Source: Bradyrhizobium diazoefficiens USDA 110 (GTDB taxonomy: Bacteria; Pseudomonadota; Alphaproteobacteria; Rhizobiales; Xanthobacteraceae). From it: a stretch of DNA of 64,000 bases. The DNA is taken from NCBI RefSeq assembly GCF_000011365.1, contig NC_004463.1:6310001-6374000 (forward strand), read 5' to 3'. Below the pieces are notes generated by a model. It saw nothing but the letters and a program-made list of their open reading frames with translations, was not told the DNA's origin and searched no databases. Of the stretch, positions 48,944 to 59,605 are shown piece by piece. A program made the translations under genes and the position numbers. The stretch's first letter is position 1; every line of letters starts with the position of its first letter.

Positions 48944-49240
48944 ATGGCCGTAGACGGCAACTGGAATCTGACCATGACGACGCCGATGGGCGAGCGCAAC
49001 TCGACGCTCAGCCTGAAGGCCGCGGGCGGCACGCTCACGGGCGCGCAGGTTGCGGAAGGTAACTCCGCCGAGATCTTCGACGGCAGCGTCTCTGGCGACA
49101 ACGTCTCCTGGAAAGTCTCGATCGACAAACCGATGCCGCTCACGCTCGAATTCAGCGGCACCGTCTCCGGCGACAGCATCAGCGGCGAGATGGGCATCGG
49201 CCCGATGGGCAGCTTCCCGTTCACGGGCGCGCGGGCGTAA
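48944..49240 (+). CDS. Small conserved hypothetical protein
   Basis: The 98-residue protein begins MAVDGNWNLTMTTPMGERNS and is a strand-rich small domain with repeated G-x-x-x-G turns (LKAAGGTLTGAQVAEGNSAE, EFSGTVSGDSISGEMGIG). It has no signal or membrane part. The pattern is like lipocalin-type or small beta-barrel domains; function is unknown. Confidence 0.75.
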   Translation: MAVDGNWNLTMTTPMGERNSTLSLKAAGGTLTGAQVAEGNSAEIFDGSVSGDNVSWKVSIDKPMPLTLEFSGTVSGDSISGEMGIGPMGSFPFTGARA

Positions 49241-49252
49241 GGCGGCGCAGCC

Positions 49253-50170
49253 ATGCGCGTGCTCCGTCTCGTCGCGGCGGCGATGCTGTGCGTCGTGACA
49301 CAAGCGCGCGCGGATGACACCGAACCGGCGTGGCGCGCAAGCGCGCTCGCCATGGTGCCGGCGGGCTTTGTGGCCGGCACCGCCTATCGGACCGACGGCT
49401 CGACCGGTTACCTCGCCGTTTATCCGACGACATCGAACGATCCGAAGACGCCCGCAAGCGTGTTCGCCGCACGCCAGGCGCTCGTGGTCACATTGACGCC
49501 GGATGCGACGCGCGCCGTCTCAGCCGAGCTGAAGCCGCGCACCGGGCCGGACCCGGACAACGACGACACCGATTTCGCAAAACTGCACGCCGATCTCGCC
49601 GCCAAGCGTTCGTCGCTGCTCGACGGCACCGAGCCCTGCGATCTCGGCGCCTGGTCGATCGACAAGGACCCGAGCGGTCTCAACGTGCGCGCCGAGCCGT
49701 CAGTGAAGGCGCGCGTGCTCGGCACGCTGCCGCCGCCCTACCGGCTCAAGCTCGGTGGCAGCGAGAACACGCCCGACGGCGGCTGGCTGACCGAATTCCG
49801 CATCATCGGATTCAAGGACGGCTGGTTTCTGATCGAAGGCGCCAAGCCGCCGGGCAAGGACTACGAGGACGACAAGAGATATCCGCGCAGCGCGCCAAAG
49901 CCCTATGCCGGGCGCGGCTGGGTCGCCTCCAACAAGGTCGGCGCCGCCTATGCCAACGGCGCCACGCGCATGGGCGGACTGTTCCAGGCGCCCTTCGTCG
50001 ATGCCAAATGGATGCTCGCCCAGCGCGAGCTCGGCGGCGCGATCGATACCGACGGCGGCCCCAAGCGCCTGCTCGCTTGCAGCGGTCTCTGGGGCCTCGT
50101 CGAGAGCCACGACGGCGTCCGCGGCTGGTGGCGCTCGCTGTGCTCCAACCAGGTCACGAATTGCAGTTGA
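49253..50170 (+). CDS. Exported SH3-domain-like protein
   Basis: The 305-residue protein has a signal peptide (RVLRLVAAAMLCVVTQARAD, cleavage near 21). The mature part has an SH3b-like segment around residues 141-230 (DPSGLNVRAEPSVKARVLGT, then DGWFLIEG and GRGWVASNKVG). Such domains bind peptidoglycan or cell-surface partners. It starts 12 bases after the gene at 48944 stops, so the two are likely linked. Confidence 0.8.
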   Translation: MRVLRLVAAAMLCVVTQARADDTEPAWRASALAMVPAGFVAGTAYRTDGSTGYLAVYPTTSNDPKTPASVFAARQALVVTLTPDATRAVSAELKPRTGPDPDNDDTDFAKLHADLAAKRSSLLDGTEPCDLGAWSIDKDPSGLNVRAEPSVKARVLGTLPPPYRLKLGGSENTPDGGWLTEFRIIGFKDGWFLIEGAKPPGKDYEDDKRYPRSAPKPYAGRGWVASNKVGAAYANGATRMGGLFQAPFVDAKWMLAQRELGGAIDTDGGPKRLLACSGLWGLVESHDGVRGWWRSLCSNQVTNCS

Positions 50171-50350
50171 ACTCTTCCCCCTCGCTGCGCTTGCGGGGAC
50201 GCGACGAGCTTCGCTCGCGCTGAGAGGGTTGGAGTGAGGGGGAGTCTCCGCGAGGACGGTGACAGTTGGACTCGTGGAGAGTCCCCCTCACCCGGACTTT
50301 GCGCGACGCGCAAAGTCCGACCTCTCCCCGCAAGCGGGGAGAGGTGAAGA
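50171..50350. repeat. Cluster of palindromic intergenic repeats
   Basis: Inverted repeats nest here: GTGAGGGGGAGTCTCC at 50234-50249 pairs with its near reverse complement at 50276-50291 (15 of 16 match), a perfect palindrome around GGACTTTGCGCG...AAAGTCC (50294-50318), and CTCTCCCCG/CGGGGAGAG (50322-50343). They lie between convergent genes and could be both repeat element and terminator. Confidence 0.8.
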
Positions 50351-50351
50351 G

Positions 50352-52007
<1,656 letters not shown>

Positions 52008-52255
52008 GGAGCGAATCTCGGGGTTTTGGAGCCCTCGTGCGGGCCCCTGGCATAGAAGCGTTCTAAGCTTTTTTGCCGTAAAGGGAAGGCGTTCCGGCGC
52101 GGTCGGGGCATCCCGATTCGACGTCATGACGGTCCTTTTTCGGTCACCGTCGGCCGGACGCAGGTGGCGATGATCGTGCCCGGCAGGCCTTGCGTCCACC
52201 CCTTGCGCTCGGCGCGCGACGAAGGTTGAATGCGCGCCCTAAGGGGCTTTTTATC

Positions 52256-52735
52256 ATGATTTTCAAACTGAACGTCCGCGGCGCGATCCTGGTCGCCGCC
52301 GCCATCACCGGCCTTGTGACCCTCGCCTCGCCTGCCCGCGCGGACCAGTGCGATGACATCGCAAAGCAGCTTGCGAGCGGCATCGACAGGCTGAAGGTCA
52401 ACTTCAAGGCCGCCAACATCATCTACCTCACCCACCCGGCGGCGAAGGAGCTCTCGCTCGGCTGCCGCGCGCAGGGGCAAAACTATTCCAACGAGCTCTA
52501 TGCCAAGGGCGACCGCAAGCCGACGCCGCAGTTCTATGACCTCGTCGCGTCCGCGGCCGCGATCATCTTCACGGTGCCGAAGGACGACACCGCGAAAGGC
52601 GCGACGCGCTGCCTGAAGCGCATGGGCCTGCTCCGCGGCGACAAGGTGTCGATGCGCTTCAAGCGCCTCAACATGGATTGCTCGCGCACCAAGACGGAAG
52701 CCTCGATCGCGATCACGCGTCCGAAGGACGAGTAG
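52256..52735 (+). CDS. Exported hypothetical protein
   Basis: The 159-residue protein has a signal peptide (MIFKLNVRGAILVAAAITGL, cleavage after ARA near residue 29). The mature part has DQCDDIAKQLASGIDRLKVN at the start, Cys pairs and an Arg/Lys-rich end. AAGGGG lies 14 bases before ATG 52256. No family is recognised; periplasmic. Confidence 0.78.
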   Translation: MIFKLNVRGAILVAAAITGLVTLASPARADQCDDIAKQLASGIDRLKVNFKAANIIYLTHPAAKELSLGCRAQGQNYSNELYAKGDRKPTPQFYDLVASAAAIIFTVPKDDTAKGATRCLKRMGLLRGDKVSMRFKRLNMDCSRTKTEASIAITRPKDE

Positions 52736-52812
52736 GCCGGCGCGTCTGCCGCAGGCCTCGCGCTTTCCGCAGGCGCGACTCGCGTGTGTCGTAACGTCGC
52801 CCGCTGCATACT

Positions 52813-52874
52813 CCGTCATTGCGAGTCCCTCCGCGGAGACAGACTGGATTGCTTCGCTGCGCTCGCAATGACGG
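52813..52874. repeat. Dispersed 'CGTCATTGCGAG' repeat
   Basis: Ends CCGTCATTGCGAG and CTCGCAATGACGG are inverted. The inner CCGCGGAGACAG-x-CTGGATTGCTTCGC is also found near 62389-62433, so the family has at least two copies in the window. It lies in the gap after 52735. Confidence 0.82.
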
Positions 52875-53026
52875 ATGAGAGAGCTGGCGCCCGTTGAAAT
52901 TGCACAATGACAGGCGCGAAGACGCCTCCCACCGCACCAGATCCCTCGCATTTTAACGATTGGCTTGAGGGAAATTTCGCTCCTCGCAGGACAGACTCAA
53001 TTGTTTCCATGTGTGAGGATTTGTGG

Positions 53027-53200
53027 ATGAGCGTTTCTACCGTTGCGCCGCCGCCGATCGCGATCGTGGTCCCGAGCTACGACACGACCAAGCAGCAGGA
53101 CGATCAGGCCAAGACCAAGGACACCGACCCGACCTACAAGCCGCAGCCGCCCGTGCCGCTGCCGCCGGGTCAGGGCACGCGGATCGATCAGCTCGCCTGA
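53027..53200 (+). CDS. Small Pro/Thr/Lys-rich hypothetical protein
   Basis: The 57-residue protein begins MSVSTVAPPPIAIVVPSYDT and is rich in Pro, Thr, Lys and Asp with a short end GTRIDQLA. GAGGA lies about 9 bases before ATG 53027. It is probably disordered, and no family is known. Confidence 0.55.
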   Translation: MSVSTVAPPPIAIVVPSYDTTKQQDDQAKTKDTDPTYKPQPPVPLPPGQGTRIDQLA

Positions 53201-53316
53201 TCCGGCCTGCTGAAGTTGAAGCGCCCGATCCGGTCGATCGGGCTTTTCGCGTGTCCGGCCGCATCTTTGCCGGATAGCCGGGTCAATATGGCGCGGGATT
53301 GCCCCGGGACCTGCGC

Positions 53317-53991
53317 ATGATCGCACGGCTCTTGTTGCAGAACACGGTCTTCGTCGTCGCGACGGGCGCGCTGCTGTTCGCGTCCGCCGGCACGCTGCAG
53401 TGGCCCGGCGCCTGGGTGATGCTGATCGCCTCCGCGCTACTCGGCCCGCTCTGCGGCTGGTGGCTCTACCGGCTTGATCCGGCGCTGCTCGCCGAGCGTC
53501 TCCGTCCGGTCATCCAGAAAGACCAGCCGCCCGCCGACAAGGCGTTCATCGCCGTGTTCGTGCTCGCGATACTGGCCTGGCTGGTCGCGATGGGCCTCGA
53601 CCGGCGCCAGCTTGCCTCCGGCATGCCGCTCGCTTTGCAGGTCCTCGGCCTCGTGCTGTTCCTCGCCTCGACGCTGTTCACGATGTGGGTGTTCCGCGAA
53701 AACTCGTTCGCCGCGCCGGTGGTGAAGCTGCAAGCCGAACGCGCGCAGCACGTGATCTCGACGGGGCCCTACGCGCATGTGCGCCATCCCATGTACAGCG
53801 GCATGATCCTGTTCTTCGCCGGCGTCCCGCTGCTGCTGGGCTCGTGGTGGGGTCTTGCGATGGAGCCGCTCTTCCTCGCGCTGCTAGCAGTCCGAATCCG
53901 CATCGAGGAGCGCACGCTGCGCGAGGGCCTGCCGGGCTATGCCGACTATGCGATGCGGGTGCGCTACCGTCTGCTACCCGGCGTGTGGTGA
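53317..53991 (+). CDS. Isoprenylcysteine methyltransferase (ICMT)-like membrane protein
   Basis: The 224-residue protein has five or so spans and the ICMT/PEMT pattern near its C-terminus: VISTGPYAHVRHPMYSGMIL, then IRIEERTLREGLPGYADYAMRVRYRLLPGVW. These residues bind SAM and close the active site. Bacterial members methylate small lipids or isoprenoids or are of unknown role. ATG 53317 is preferred over an upstream TTG. Confidence 0.87.
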   Translation: MIARLLLQNTVFVVATGALLFASAGTLQWPGAWVMLIASALLGPLCGWWLYRLDPALLAERLRPVIQKDQPPADKAFIAVFVLAILAWLVAMGLDRRQLASGMPLALQVLGLVLFLASTLFTMWVFRENSFAAPVVKLQAERAQHVISTGPYAHVRHPMYSGMILFFAGVPLLLGSWWGLAMEPLFLALLAVRIRIEERTLREGLPGYADYAMRVRYRLLPGVW

Positions 53992-54303
53992 GCGCGCATC
54001 TCTGTCCCGTGCAGGAGTCGAAACTCCTAGGAAAGCGCCTGCCCTCCTCCGATCGACTGACGTCGCCGCAACCGAAGCCCGCTAGAGGGAGCCCGCACCC
54101 ACGTGAACGGGAGACGCGACGATGTTCTGCAAGCCCCCCTGCCCTGACGAGCATGACCTCGCTCCCGCCCCCGATGATTCAAACGATCGATCTGGTCCGG
54201 AGCGTTCACGGACGCTCGGGAGCCACGACGCGTTCGGGCGATTGATCGCGCCCGAAACGGCCGGTCCGGAACGGGGGCTGCCGCCAGCCTCCCTCCGGAC
54301 CGG
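53992..54303. other. Intergenic stretch with a terminator-like hairpin
   Basis: No supported gene is present. A GC-rich stem with arms GGCCGGTCCGGA (about 54259-54270) and TCCGGACCGGC (about 54294-54304) lies next to the end of the GST gene and is probably its terminator; the loop is about 24 bases. A short rightward frame here has only weak support. Confidence 0.45.
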
Positions 54304-55011
54304 CTAAATATCGAGCTCCTTGTAGCGGCGGAAGATGCCCTGCTCGTTGAAGGCAATGCGACGCTCGCTCGCAAGATAGGCCTTGATGTTCGGCCGCGCG
54401 GCGACGCGGTCGTGCAGGCCGACGAGGCCCGGGATGTCTGCCTCGAACGCCTTCATGCGCCTGGGGAAGGCATAGCGCAGCCCGGCGACGATCTGGAACA
54501 GCGAGAGGTCGACATAGGTCAGCCGGCGGCCGGTGACGTAAGTGCCGCCATTGCCGGCGAGCAGCTGTTCGAAATAGCCGAGATATTTCGGCACGCGCTC
54601 GCTCCAGAACTCGGCCGTGCGCTTCTTCGCCGCGGGCCGCGCGTCCTCGTAATAGAGCGAGGGCCCAAGTGGATGATGGGTGTCGTGAACCTCCAGCACG
54701 AGATCGGCGATGGTGAGCTGGAGCTGGTGCACCCAGAGTTTGCCTGCTTCCGTCTTCGGCGCAAGGGCGTGGCGGGCGCCGAGATAGAGCAGGATGTTGG
54801 CGGTCTGGCCGATGACGAGCCTGCCGGCCTTGAGGAATGGCGGCGCAAACGGCGGCGTGCCCTCATGCGCGTCCATCATCTTCATCATCGCAGCTGTTCC
54901 GCGCGGGCCGCGCGCAACGTCGACGTAGGCCGCACCCGCCTCCTCCAGCGCCAGCCGCACATATTCGCCGCGGCCCTGAATCTCGGGCCAGTAGTAGAGC
55001 TCGTATTTCAT
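54304..55011 (-). CDS. Glutathione S-transferase
   Basis: The 235-residue protein has the N-terminal thioredoxin-like GST domain (MKYELYYWPEIQGRGEYVRL; residues 1-85, with Tyr as possible catalytic residue, and GQTANILLYLGAR as the glutathione-binding end) and an all-helical C-terminal domain (LQLTIADLVLEVHDTHHPLG). It conjugates or uses glutathione in the cytosol; substrate unknown. ATG 55011 gives the domain start. Confidence 0.92.
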   Translation of the reverse strand: MKYELYYWPEIQGRGEYVRLALEEAGAAYVDVARGPRGTAAMMKMMDAHEGTPPFAPPFLKAGRLVIGQTANILLYLGARHALAPKTEAGKLWVHQLQLTIADLVLEVHDTHHPLGPSLYYEDARPAAKKRTAEFWSERVPKYLGYFEQLLAGNGGTYVTGRRLTYVDLSLFQIVAGLRYAFPRRMKAFEADIPGLVGLHDRVAARPNIKAYLASERRIAFNEQGIFRRYKELDI

Positions 55012-55089
55012 GGAAACAGTCCGTGATTGCGTTGCGGCAAGTTTAGCACGCAACCACGAACTCGATAACGGTGGACGGTGTTCCGCGCC

Positions 55090-55764
55090 TCAATTCGCCG
55101 CGAAGCAATACAGCAGCCCGTCGCCACCCGTGCTCTTCAAATCGGCCTGCGAGCAGCCGCCATCGGGACCGCGCGAGGGGTGCGAGCTGTTCCACGATTT
55201 CGACGGCTCGTCGTCACGCAGGCCCCGCCGGTCGGCATGGCCGACCACCGCAGTACCTTGCGTGCTGGACGACCAGTTCTTGCAGGTCTTGTCGTCGCCG
55301 GCGGCAAATGCAGTGCCGTCGGGTTGCGTCCCCGTGAGAATGTCGTGGCGGTTCGGCGTATCGCCGACTCCGTTGGAGACCTCACCCTTCTCGCTGAGCG
55401 CCGTCTGCTTGGTCAGGTTGTTGGCGGGGCCATGAAGCTCGGCAACATCCTTGGCGATGACCGCGCCCTTCGCATTCTGCCACGGCCCCTTGCCGATGCG
55501 GTCGCGCGCGTTGACGGCCGGCTTGCCGTCGGCGGCCTGGGTCGAGAGATAGGCGCGCCAGGTTTTGGCGCCGGCGCCGACGGCCTGAGCGAGCTTCTGG
55601 CAGTGCGCATCGGCCCCTTCCAGGCCGCCGAGATCGGCACCCTTGCCCGGCCCGCTCGAGGTCACGAAGAAGGTCATATCGGCTGACTGCGCCAGCACCG
55701 ATGGACTTGCGAAGACCGCGAGCGCAGCGCCTGCTGGTACGATGACTCTGGCAATAAAGTTCAT
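55090..55764 (-). CDS. Exported Cys-rich protein, lectin-like
   Basis: The 224-residue protein has a signal peptide (MNFIARVIVPAGAALAVFAS, cleavage after VLA near residue 25). The mature part has the pattern MTFFVTSSGPGKGADLGGLE, ADAHCQKLAQAVGAGAKTWR and CKNWSSSTQGTAVVGHADRR, typical of secreted proteins with an endostatin/lectin-like fold. AGGATAGG precedes ATG 55764. It is probably periplasmic and carbohydrate related, but this is inference. Confidence 0.82.
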   Translation of the reverse strand: MNFIARVIVPAGAALAVFASPSVLAQSADMTFFVTSSGPGKGADLGGLEGADAHCQKLAQAVGAGAKTWRAYLSTQAADGKPAVNARDRIGKGPWQNAKGAVIAKDVAELHGPANNLTKQTALSEKGEVSNGVGDTPNRHDILTGTQPDGTAFAAGDDKTCKNWSSSTQGTAVVGHADRRGLRDDEPSKSWNSSHPSRGPDGGCSQADLKSTGGDGLLYCFAAN

Positions 55765-56080
55765 CCTATCCTCCCGTTTGGTCCTGCGATTGCTCTTGGC
55801 TGGCCCGTCTTTGACCCTCTGACACGAACCCGTCACGACGGACATTATTCCGGCCGCCCACCGCGCGTCACCTCGAGCGGAGGCGCGGGACCGGCCGCCA
55901 CCGAAGGCCGTGTCGATTAATTGCTTCCCGGGACCGTAGCGCCGGGTGAGCATACCAACAGAGGCCGATCCTCAAGCGATCGCCCAGGGGAGGACGCGGG
56001 AGTCCGTTGCGGGGCCGTTCAGGGCGGCATCCGCGAGCACATCGGGGCTGCCGCCGGGCGCGGCGCGAGGGGAGATCGTC

Positions 56081-57082
56081 ATGCACTGGAACACCGTCCG
56101 CCCAATTGCGGCAATTGCCGGCTATGCCGCGCTTTGCTGCGTTGCCATCGGTCCGGGCTGCGCCTCGGCCGCGGAATTGCTCAAAGCCCGGCTGGCGCAA
56201 AACCTCGGACCGATCTCCGGCCTTGCGATCGTCGCCAAATCGAAGGGGATTTTCGAAAAGAACGGACTGGACATCACGGTCTCGAACTTCACGTCCGGCA
56301 AGCAGTGCCTGGACACCGTGATCGGGGGCGGCGCCGACATCGCGACGACGGCGGAGGCGCCGGTCACCGCTTCGGCAATGGCAAACCAGCCCATCGCCTT
56401 CGTGGCCGGCATGGAATATTCCGACCTCAAGACGGTCGTCGCGGCCAAGGCCGGCGTCAAGACCAAGCCAGACCTTCGCGGCAAGCGAATCGGATTCACG
56501 GCCGGCACCGGCAGCGAGGTCTACACGGCGACTTTGCTGAAGTCGGCGGGGTTGACGCCCAAGGATGTCACCCTCGTCAACCTGCGGCCGCAGGAAATGC
56601 TGCCGGCACTGGCAGCCGGAAGCATCGACGCGATCGACACTTGGGAACCCCACATCGCCAACGCGAAGAAGGCCCTGGGCGAAGCCGTCGCTGAGCTCGA
56701 TACAACGGGCACCTACTCCGAGACGTTCAACATCGTCGTCATGAGGACCTATCTGGATGCCAACCCTGCGGTGGTCGAGAAGTTCATCGCCGCACTGATC
56801 GATGCCGAGGTCTGGGTGAAGGCACATCAGGACGAAGCGATCACGGTGGTGGCGGACGCGGTCGGCATGAAGCGTGACGACCTCGCTCCCATCTGGGCCG
56901 ACTATGTCTACCGGGTGCGTCTCGACGATCGGCTGATCGAGATCCTCAAGACTCACTCCGCATGGCGCCTCGATAGCGGCAACCATCCTCCGGGAGCGGC
57001 GATGCCCGACTTCAGCAAGGTCGTCGTCGCCGAGCCACTGAAGAAGGTCGACCCCGCACGCGTCACCCTCTCGTGGAAATAG
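56081..57082 (+). CDS. ABC transporter substrate-binding protein (TauA/SsuA/NrtA-like)
   Basis: The 333-residue protein has a signal peptide (RPIAAIAGYAALCCVAIGPG, then SAAELLKAR as mature start) and a PBP type II fold as in TauA/SsuA: AIVAKSKGIFEKNGLDITVS, KQCLDTVIGGGADIATTAEA, GKRIGFTAGTGSEVYTATLL, and GSIDAIDTWEPHIANAKKAL. It captures a small organic compound (taurine, sulfonate, pyrimidine or similar). GGGGAG precedes ATG 56081. It is first of three overlapping transporter genes. Confidence 0.92.
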   Translation: MHWNTVRPIAAIAGYAALCCVAIGPGCASAAELLKARLAQNLGPISGLAIVAKSKGIFEKNGLDITVSNFTSGKQCLDTVIGGGADIATTAEAPVTASAMANQPIAFVAGMEYSDLKTVVAAKAGVKTKPDLRGKRIGFTAGTGSEVYTATLLKSAGLTPKDVTLVNLRPQEMLPALAAGSIDAIDTWEPHIANAKKALGEAVAELDTTGTYSETFNIVVMRTYLDANPAVVEKFIAALIDAEVWVKAHQDEAITVVADAVGMKRDDLAPIWADYVYRVRLDDRLIEILKTHSAWRLDSGNHPPGAAMPDFSKVVVAEPLKKVDPARVTLSWK

Positions 57083-57096
57083 GCACCCGCACAGCC

Positions 57097-57921
57097 ATGC
57101 AGGACGGCACTTCAGCACGACAGGAGATTGCTCTCCGGACCGACGGTCGCGGTCGGCGGCCGGATTCAGCCCGTCTTCGCCGCCTCAACATTCTGATCGG
57201 GGCGCTTTCGCTTCCCTTGTTCGTCGGCCTTTGGGAACTGGTCTCCCGTTCCGGGGCCGTCAACATGGTGCTGTTTCCGCCGCCGACGGTGGTTGCTACG
57301 GCGGTCCTCGAGTGGATACGAAGCGGACAGTTCCTTGGCGATCTGCTGGCCAGCCTCTTTCGCGTCACCACGGGGTTCATCGTGGGCGGCGCGCTCGGCA
57401 TCCTGCTCGGCATCCTCACCGGCCAATTCCCTGTCATCTCGAGCTTGCTGTCCCCGCTATTCCATATCCTGCGGCCAATTCCGCCGATTGCCTTCGTGCC
57501 GATCGTCATCCTCTGGTTCGGCCTGTCGGAAGCGGGAAAACTGTTCCTCGTCGTATGGGGCGTGTTCTTCACGGTTTGGCTCTCGACCCACATCGGCGTG
57601 CAGAAGGTCGACCGCGGCCTCATTCGGGCGGCGTTGATGCTCGGCACGCCACGGCGGCAGATGCTTCAGGAGATCGTCCTGCTGGGCGCGCTTCCCTACA
57701 TCGTGGTCGGGTTGCGCACCGCCGTCAGCATCTCCTTCTACACGCTTGTCGCGGCCGAACTCGCCGGCACCTTCGCCGGCATTGTCTACAGGATCGAGAT
57801 TGCGCAGCAGAATTTGCAAACGGGCCAGGTCATGGGCGGGCTCGCAGCGCTCGGGTTGATTTCGTTCATTGCCGACCGGCTGTTTTCGGCGCTTGCAGAA
57901 CGTACCGTCTGGTGGCGCTGA
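57097..57921 (+). CDS. ABC transporter permease (TauC/SsuC-like)
   Basis: The protein of about 274 residues has six spans and the SsuC pattern: LWELVSRSGAVNMVLFPPPT, LFHILRPIPPIAFVPIVILWFGLSEAGKLF, and the cytosolic loop RGLIRAALMLGTPRRQMLQEI (EAA-like) that contacts the ATPase. ATG 57097 is chosen; a GTG at 57073 overlapping the previous stop is also possible. The stop overlaps the ATPase start (TGATG). Confidence 0.92.
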   Translation: MQDGTSARQEIALRTDGRGRRPDSARLRRLNILIGALSLPLFVGLWELVSRSGAVNMVLFPPPTVVATAVLEWIRSGQFLGDLLASLFRVTTGFIVGGALGILLGILTGQFPVISSLLSPLFHILRPIPPIAFVPIVILWFGLSEAGKLFLVVWGVFFTVWLSTHIGVQKVDRGLIRAALMLGTPRRQMLQEIVLLGALPYIVVGLRTAVSISFYTLVAAELAGTFAGIVYRIEIAQQNLQTGQVMGGLAALGLISFIADRLFSALAERTVWWR

Positions 57922-58781
57922 TGTCGGGACCTCGATCGATCATGAAACTGGCTCTGGCAAGCTCGCCCGCCTCCGTCGAATCGGCACGGAAACAACCGGC
58001 CATTCAAGTCTCAAACCTGAGCATCGTTTTTGACACCAATCGCGGGCAGACCATCGCGGTGGATCGCGTTTCCTTTGACGTGGCGCCTGGCGAGTTCGTT
58101 TGCATCGTCGGGCCCTCCGGCTGCGGCAAGTCGACGGTGCTCAATACGATCGCCGGACTGGAAGTGCCGTTTGAAGGCGACATCCTGGTCGAGGGCTCGC
58201 GTGTCTACAGCCCGCGCCCCGATGTCGGCATGGTGTTCCAGCAGCCGCATCTTTTCCCCTGGAAGTCTGTCCGCAAGAACATCGCCCACGGCCCCAGGAT
58301 GCTTGGGAAGTCCACGACGGAAGCGAACGCCATCGCCGACGATCTGATCGCGATGATCGGTCTCAAGCGTTTCGCCGACGCCTATCCGAACACGCTGTCC
58401 GGCGGCATGCAACAGCGCGTGGCGATCGCGCGAGCGTTAGCCAATCAGCCCCGCGTGTTGCTGATGGACGAGCCCTTCGGAGCCCTCGACGCCCAGACCC
58501 GGGCGGTGATGCAAGACAATCTGCTGGAGCTGCGCGACCGGATCAAGGCGACGATCGTGTTCGTCACGCATGACATCGATGAAGCCATCGTGCTGGCCGA
58601 CCGCGTTCTCATCATGAGCGCGGGACCCGGCCGCATCCTGCGCGAAGTCGCGGTCAAGCTGCCGCGCCCGCGGTCGAGTGCCGTCATGGTCGAGCCAACC
58701 TATCTTTCCCTCAAGAAGGATTGTCTCGACGTCATCCGCGCAGAAGGGCTGCGGGCGTTCAATCAGTCGGACGCGAGCTGA
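57921..58781 (+). CDS. ABC transporter ATP-binding protein (TauB/SsuB-like)
   Basis: The 286-residue protein is an ABC ATPase of the nitrate/sulfonate/taurine family: Walker A GPSGCGKSTVLNTI, Q-loop FQQPHLFPWKSV, signature LSGGMQQRVAIARAL, Walker B VLLMDEPFGALD and H-loop FVTHDIDEAI. It powers the importer. The ATG overlaps the permease TGA (TGATG). Longer frames in the track are not real. Confidence 0.96.
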   Translation: MSGPRSIMKLALASSPASVESARKQPAIQVSNLSIVFDTNRGQTIAVDRVSFDVAPGEFVCIVGPSGCGKSTVLNTIAGLEVPFEGDILVEGSRVYSPRPDVGMVFQQPHLFPWKSVRKNIAHGPRMLGKSTTEANAIADDLIAMIGLKRFADAYPNTLSGGMQQRVAIARALANQPRVLLMDEPFGALDAQTRAVMQDNLLELRDRIKATIVFVTHDIDEAIVLADRVLIMSAGPGRILREVAVKLPRPRSSAVMVEPTYLSLKKDCLDVIRAEGLRAFNQSDAS

Positions 58782-58869
58782 TCGCCCAGAACTCGGAAAT
58801 CGAGCTGCAGCCGGCAGCGCTGGCATGGTTCTTGAATAATCGATGCCGGGTCTCACAGTGGAGCCGGCG

Positions 58870-59595
58870 ATGCACAGGGCGAATAGCGCGATAGCGGCAG
58901 GCGTAATGCTGGCCGAGTCGGACAATCTCGTCAGGCCGCTGCCCGGCTTGCTGGACGGTCTCAGCCGGGCCGATTGCAATCGGCTGCGTGCGATCGGACG
59001 CGAGAAGGCCCTGGAAGCCGGCCAACTCGTTTGGTCTCAGGGCGACACACAGGCCGGGATCTACCTGATCAGCGAGGGACGCATCCGCAGCTACTATGCG
59101 GCGCCGTCGGGGCGCGAGGTCACGCTCGCCTACTGGTTTCCCGGCAACTTCGTCGGCGGCCCCGATATATTCGGAACGGGCCCGCACATGTGGACATCGG
59201 TTGCGGCCGAACGCAGCCGGTTGACGTTCATGCCCGGACCGGCGCTGCGGCGGCTTGCGCTGGAATCGCCGACGATCGCCGTCGCCTTGCTGGATGCCCT
59301 GGCATTCAAGGCGCGATGCTATTCGGCGATGGCCCAGATGCTCGGGACGCGCTCGGTGACCGAGCGGCTGCACAGCCTGTTGATCTTCCTGTCGCACGTC
59401 TACGGCATGAAGCGCGGCGGCGAGATCGTCGTCGGGATGCCGTTTACCCACGGCGATCTCGCCAATCTCATCGGATCCACCCGCCAATGGGTGACAGTAC
59501 AACTCGCGCGGCTCCAGGAGGAAGGCGTGATCAGGTACGACAGATCCGTGATTTCGATCCTGGATCTTTCGACGCTCGGACAAGGGATGGAATAA
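58870..59595 (+). CDS. Crp/Fnr-family transcription regulator
   Basis: The 241-residue protein has a cNMP-binding-like domain (residues about 30-150: GQLVWSQGDTQAGIYLISEG, FPGNFVGGPDIF) and a C-terminal winged HTH (FTHGDLANLIGSTRQWVTVQLARLQEEGVI). No Fnr-type cysteines are present, so it is not an oxygen sensor. It is 88 bases after the ATPase and may regulate the transporter. GGAG lies 6 bases before ATG 58870; ATG 58843 is an alternative. Confidence 0.88.
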   Translation: MHRANSAIAAGVMLAESDNLVRPLPGLLDGLSRADCNRLRAIGREKALEAGQLVWSQGDTQAGIYLISEGRIRSYYAAPSGREVTLAYWFPGNFVGGPDIFGTGPHMWTSVAAERSRLTFMPGPALRRLALESPTIAVALLDALAFKARCYSAMAQMLGTRSVTERLHSLLIFLSHVYGMKRGGEIVVGMPFTHGDLANLIGSTRQWVTVQLARLQEEGVIRYDRSVISILDLSTLGQGME

Positions 59596-59605
59596 TATCC
59601 GCCCT

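Noticed and set aside
54122..54307. 61-codon rightward frame after the ICMT-like gene
   Set aside because: It overlaps the terminator-like hairpin and the end of the GST gene, with no homology or clean ribosome site.
57231..57920. N-terminal extension of the ABC ATPase
   Set aside because: It lies over the permease gene in another frame; the TGATG overlap marks the true start.
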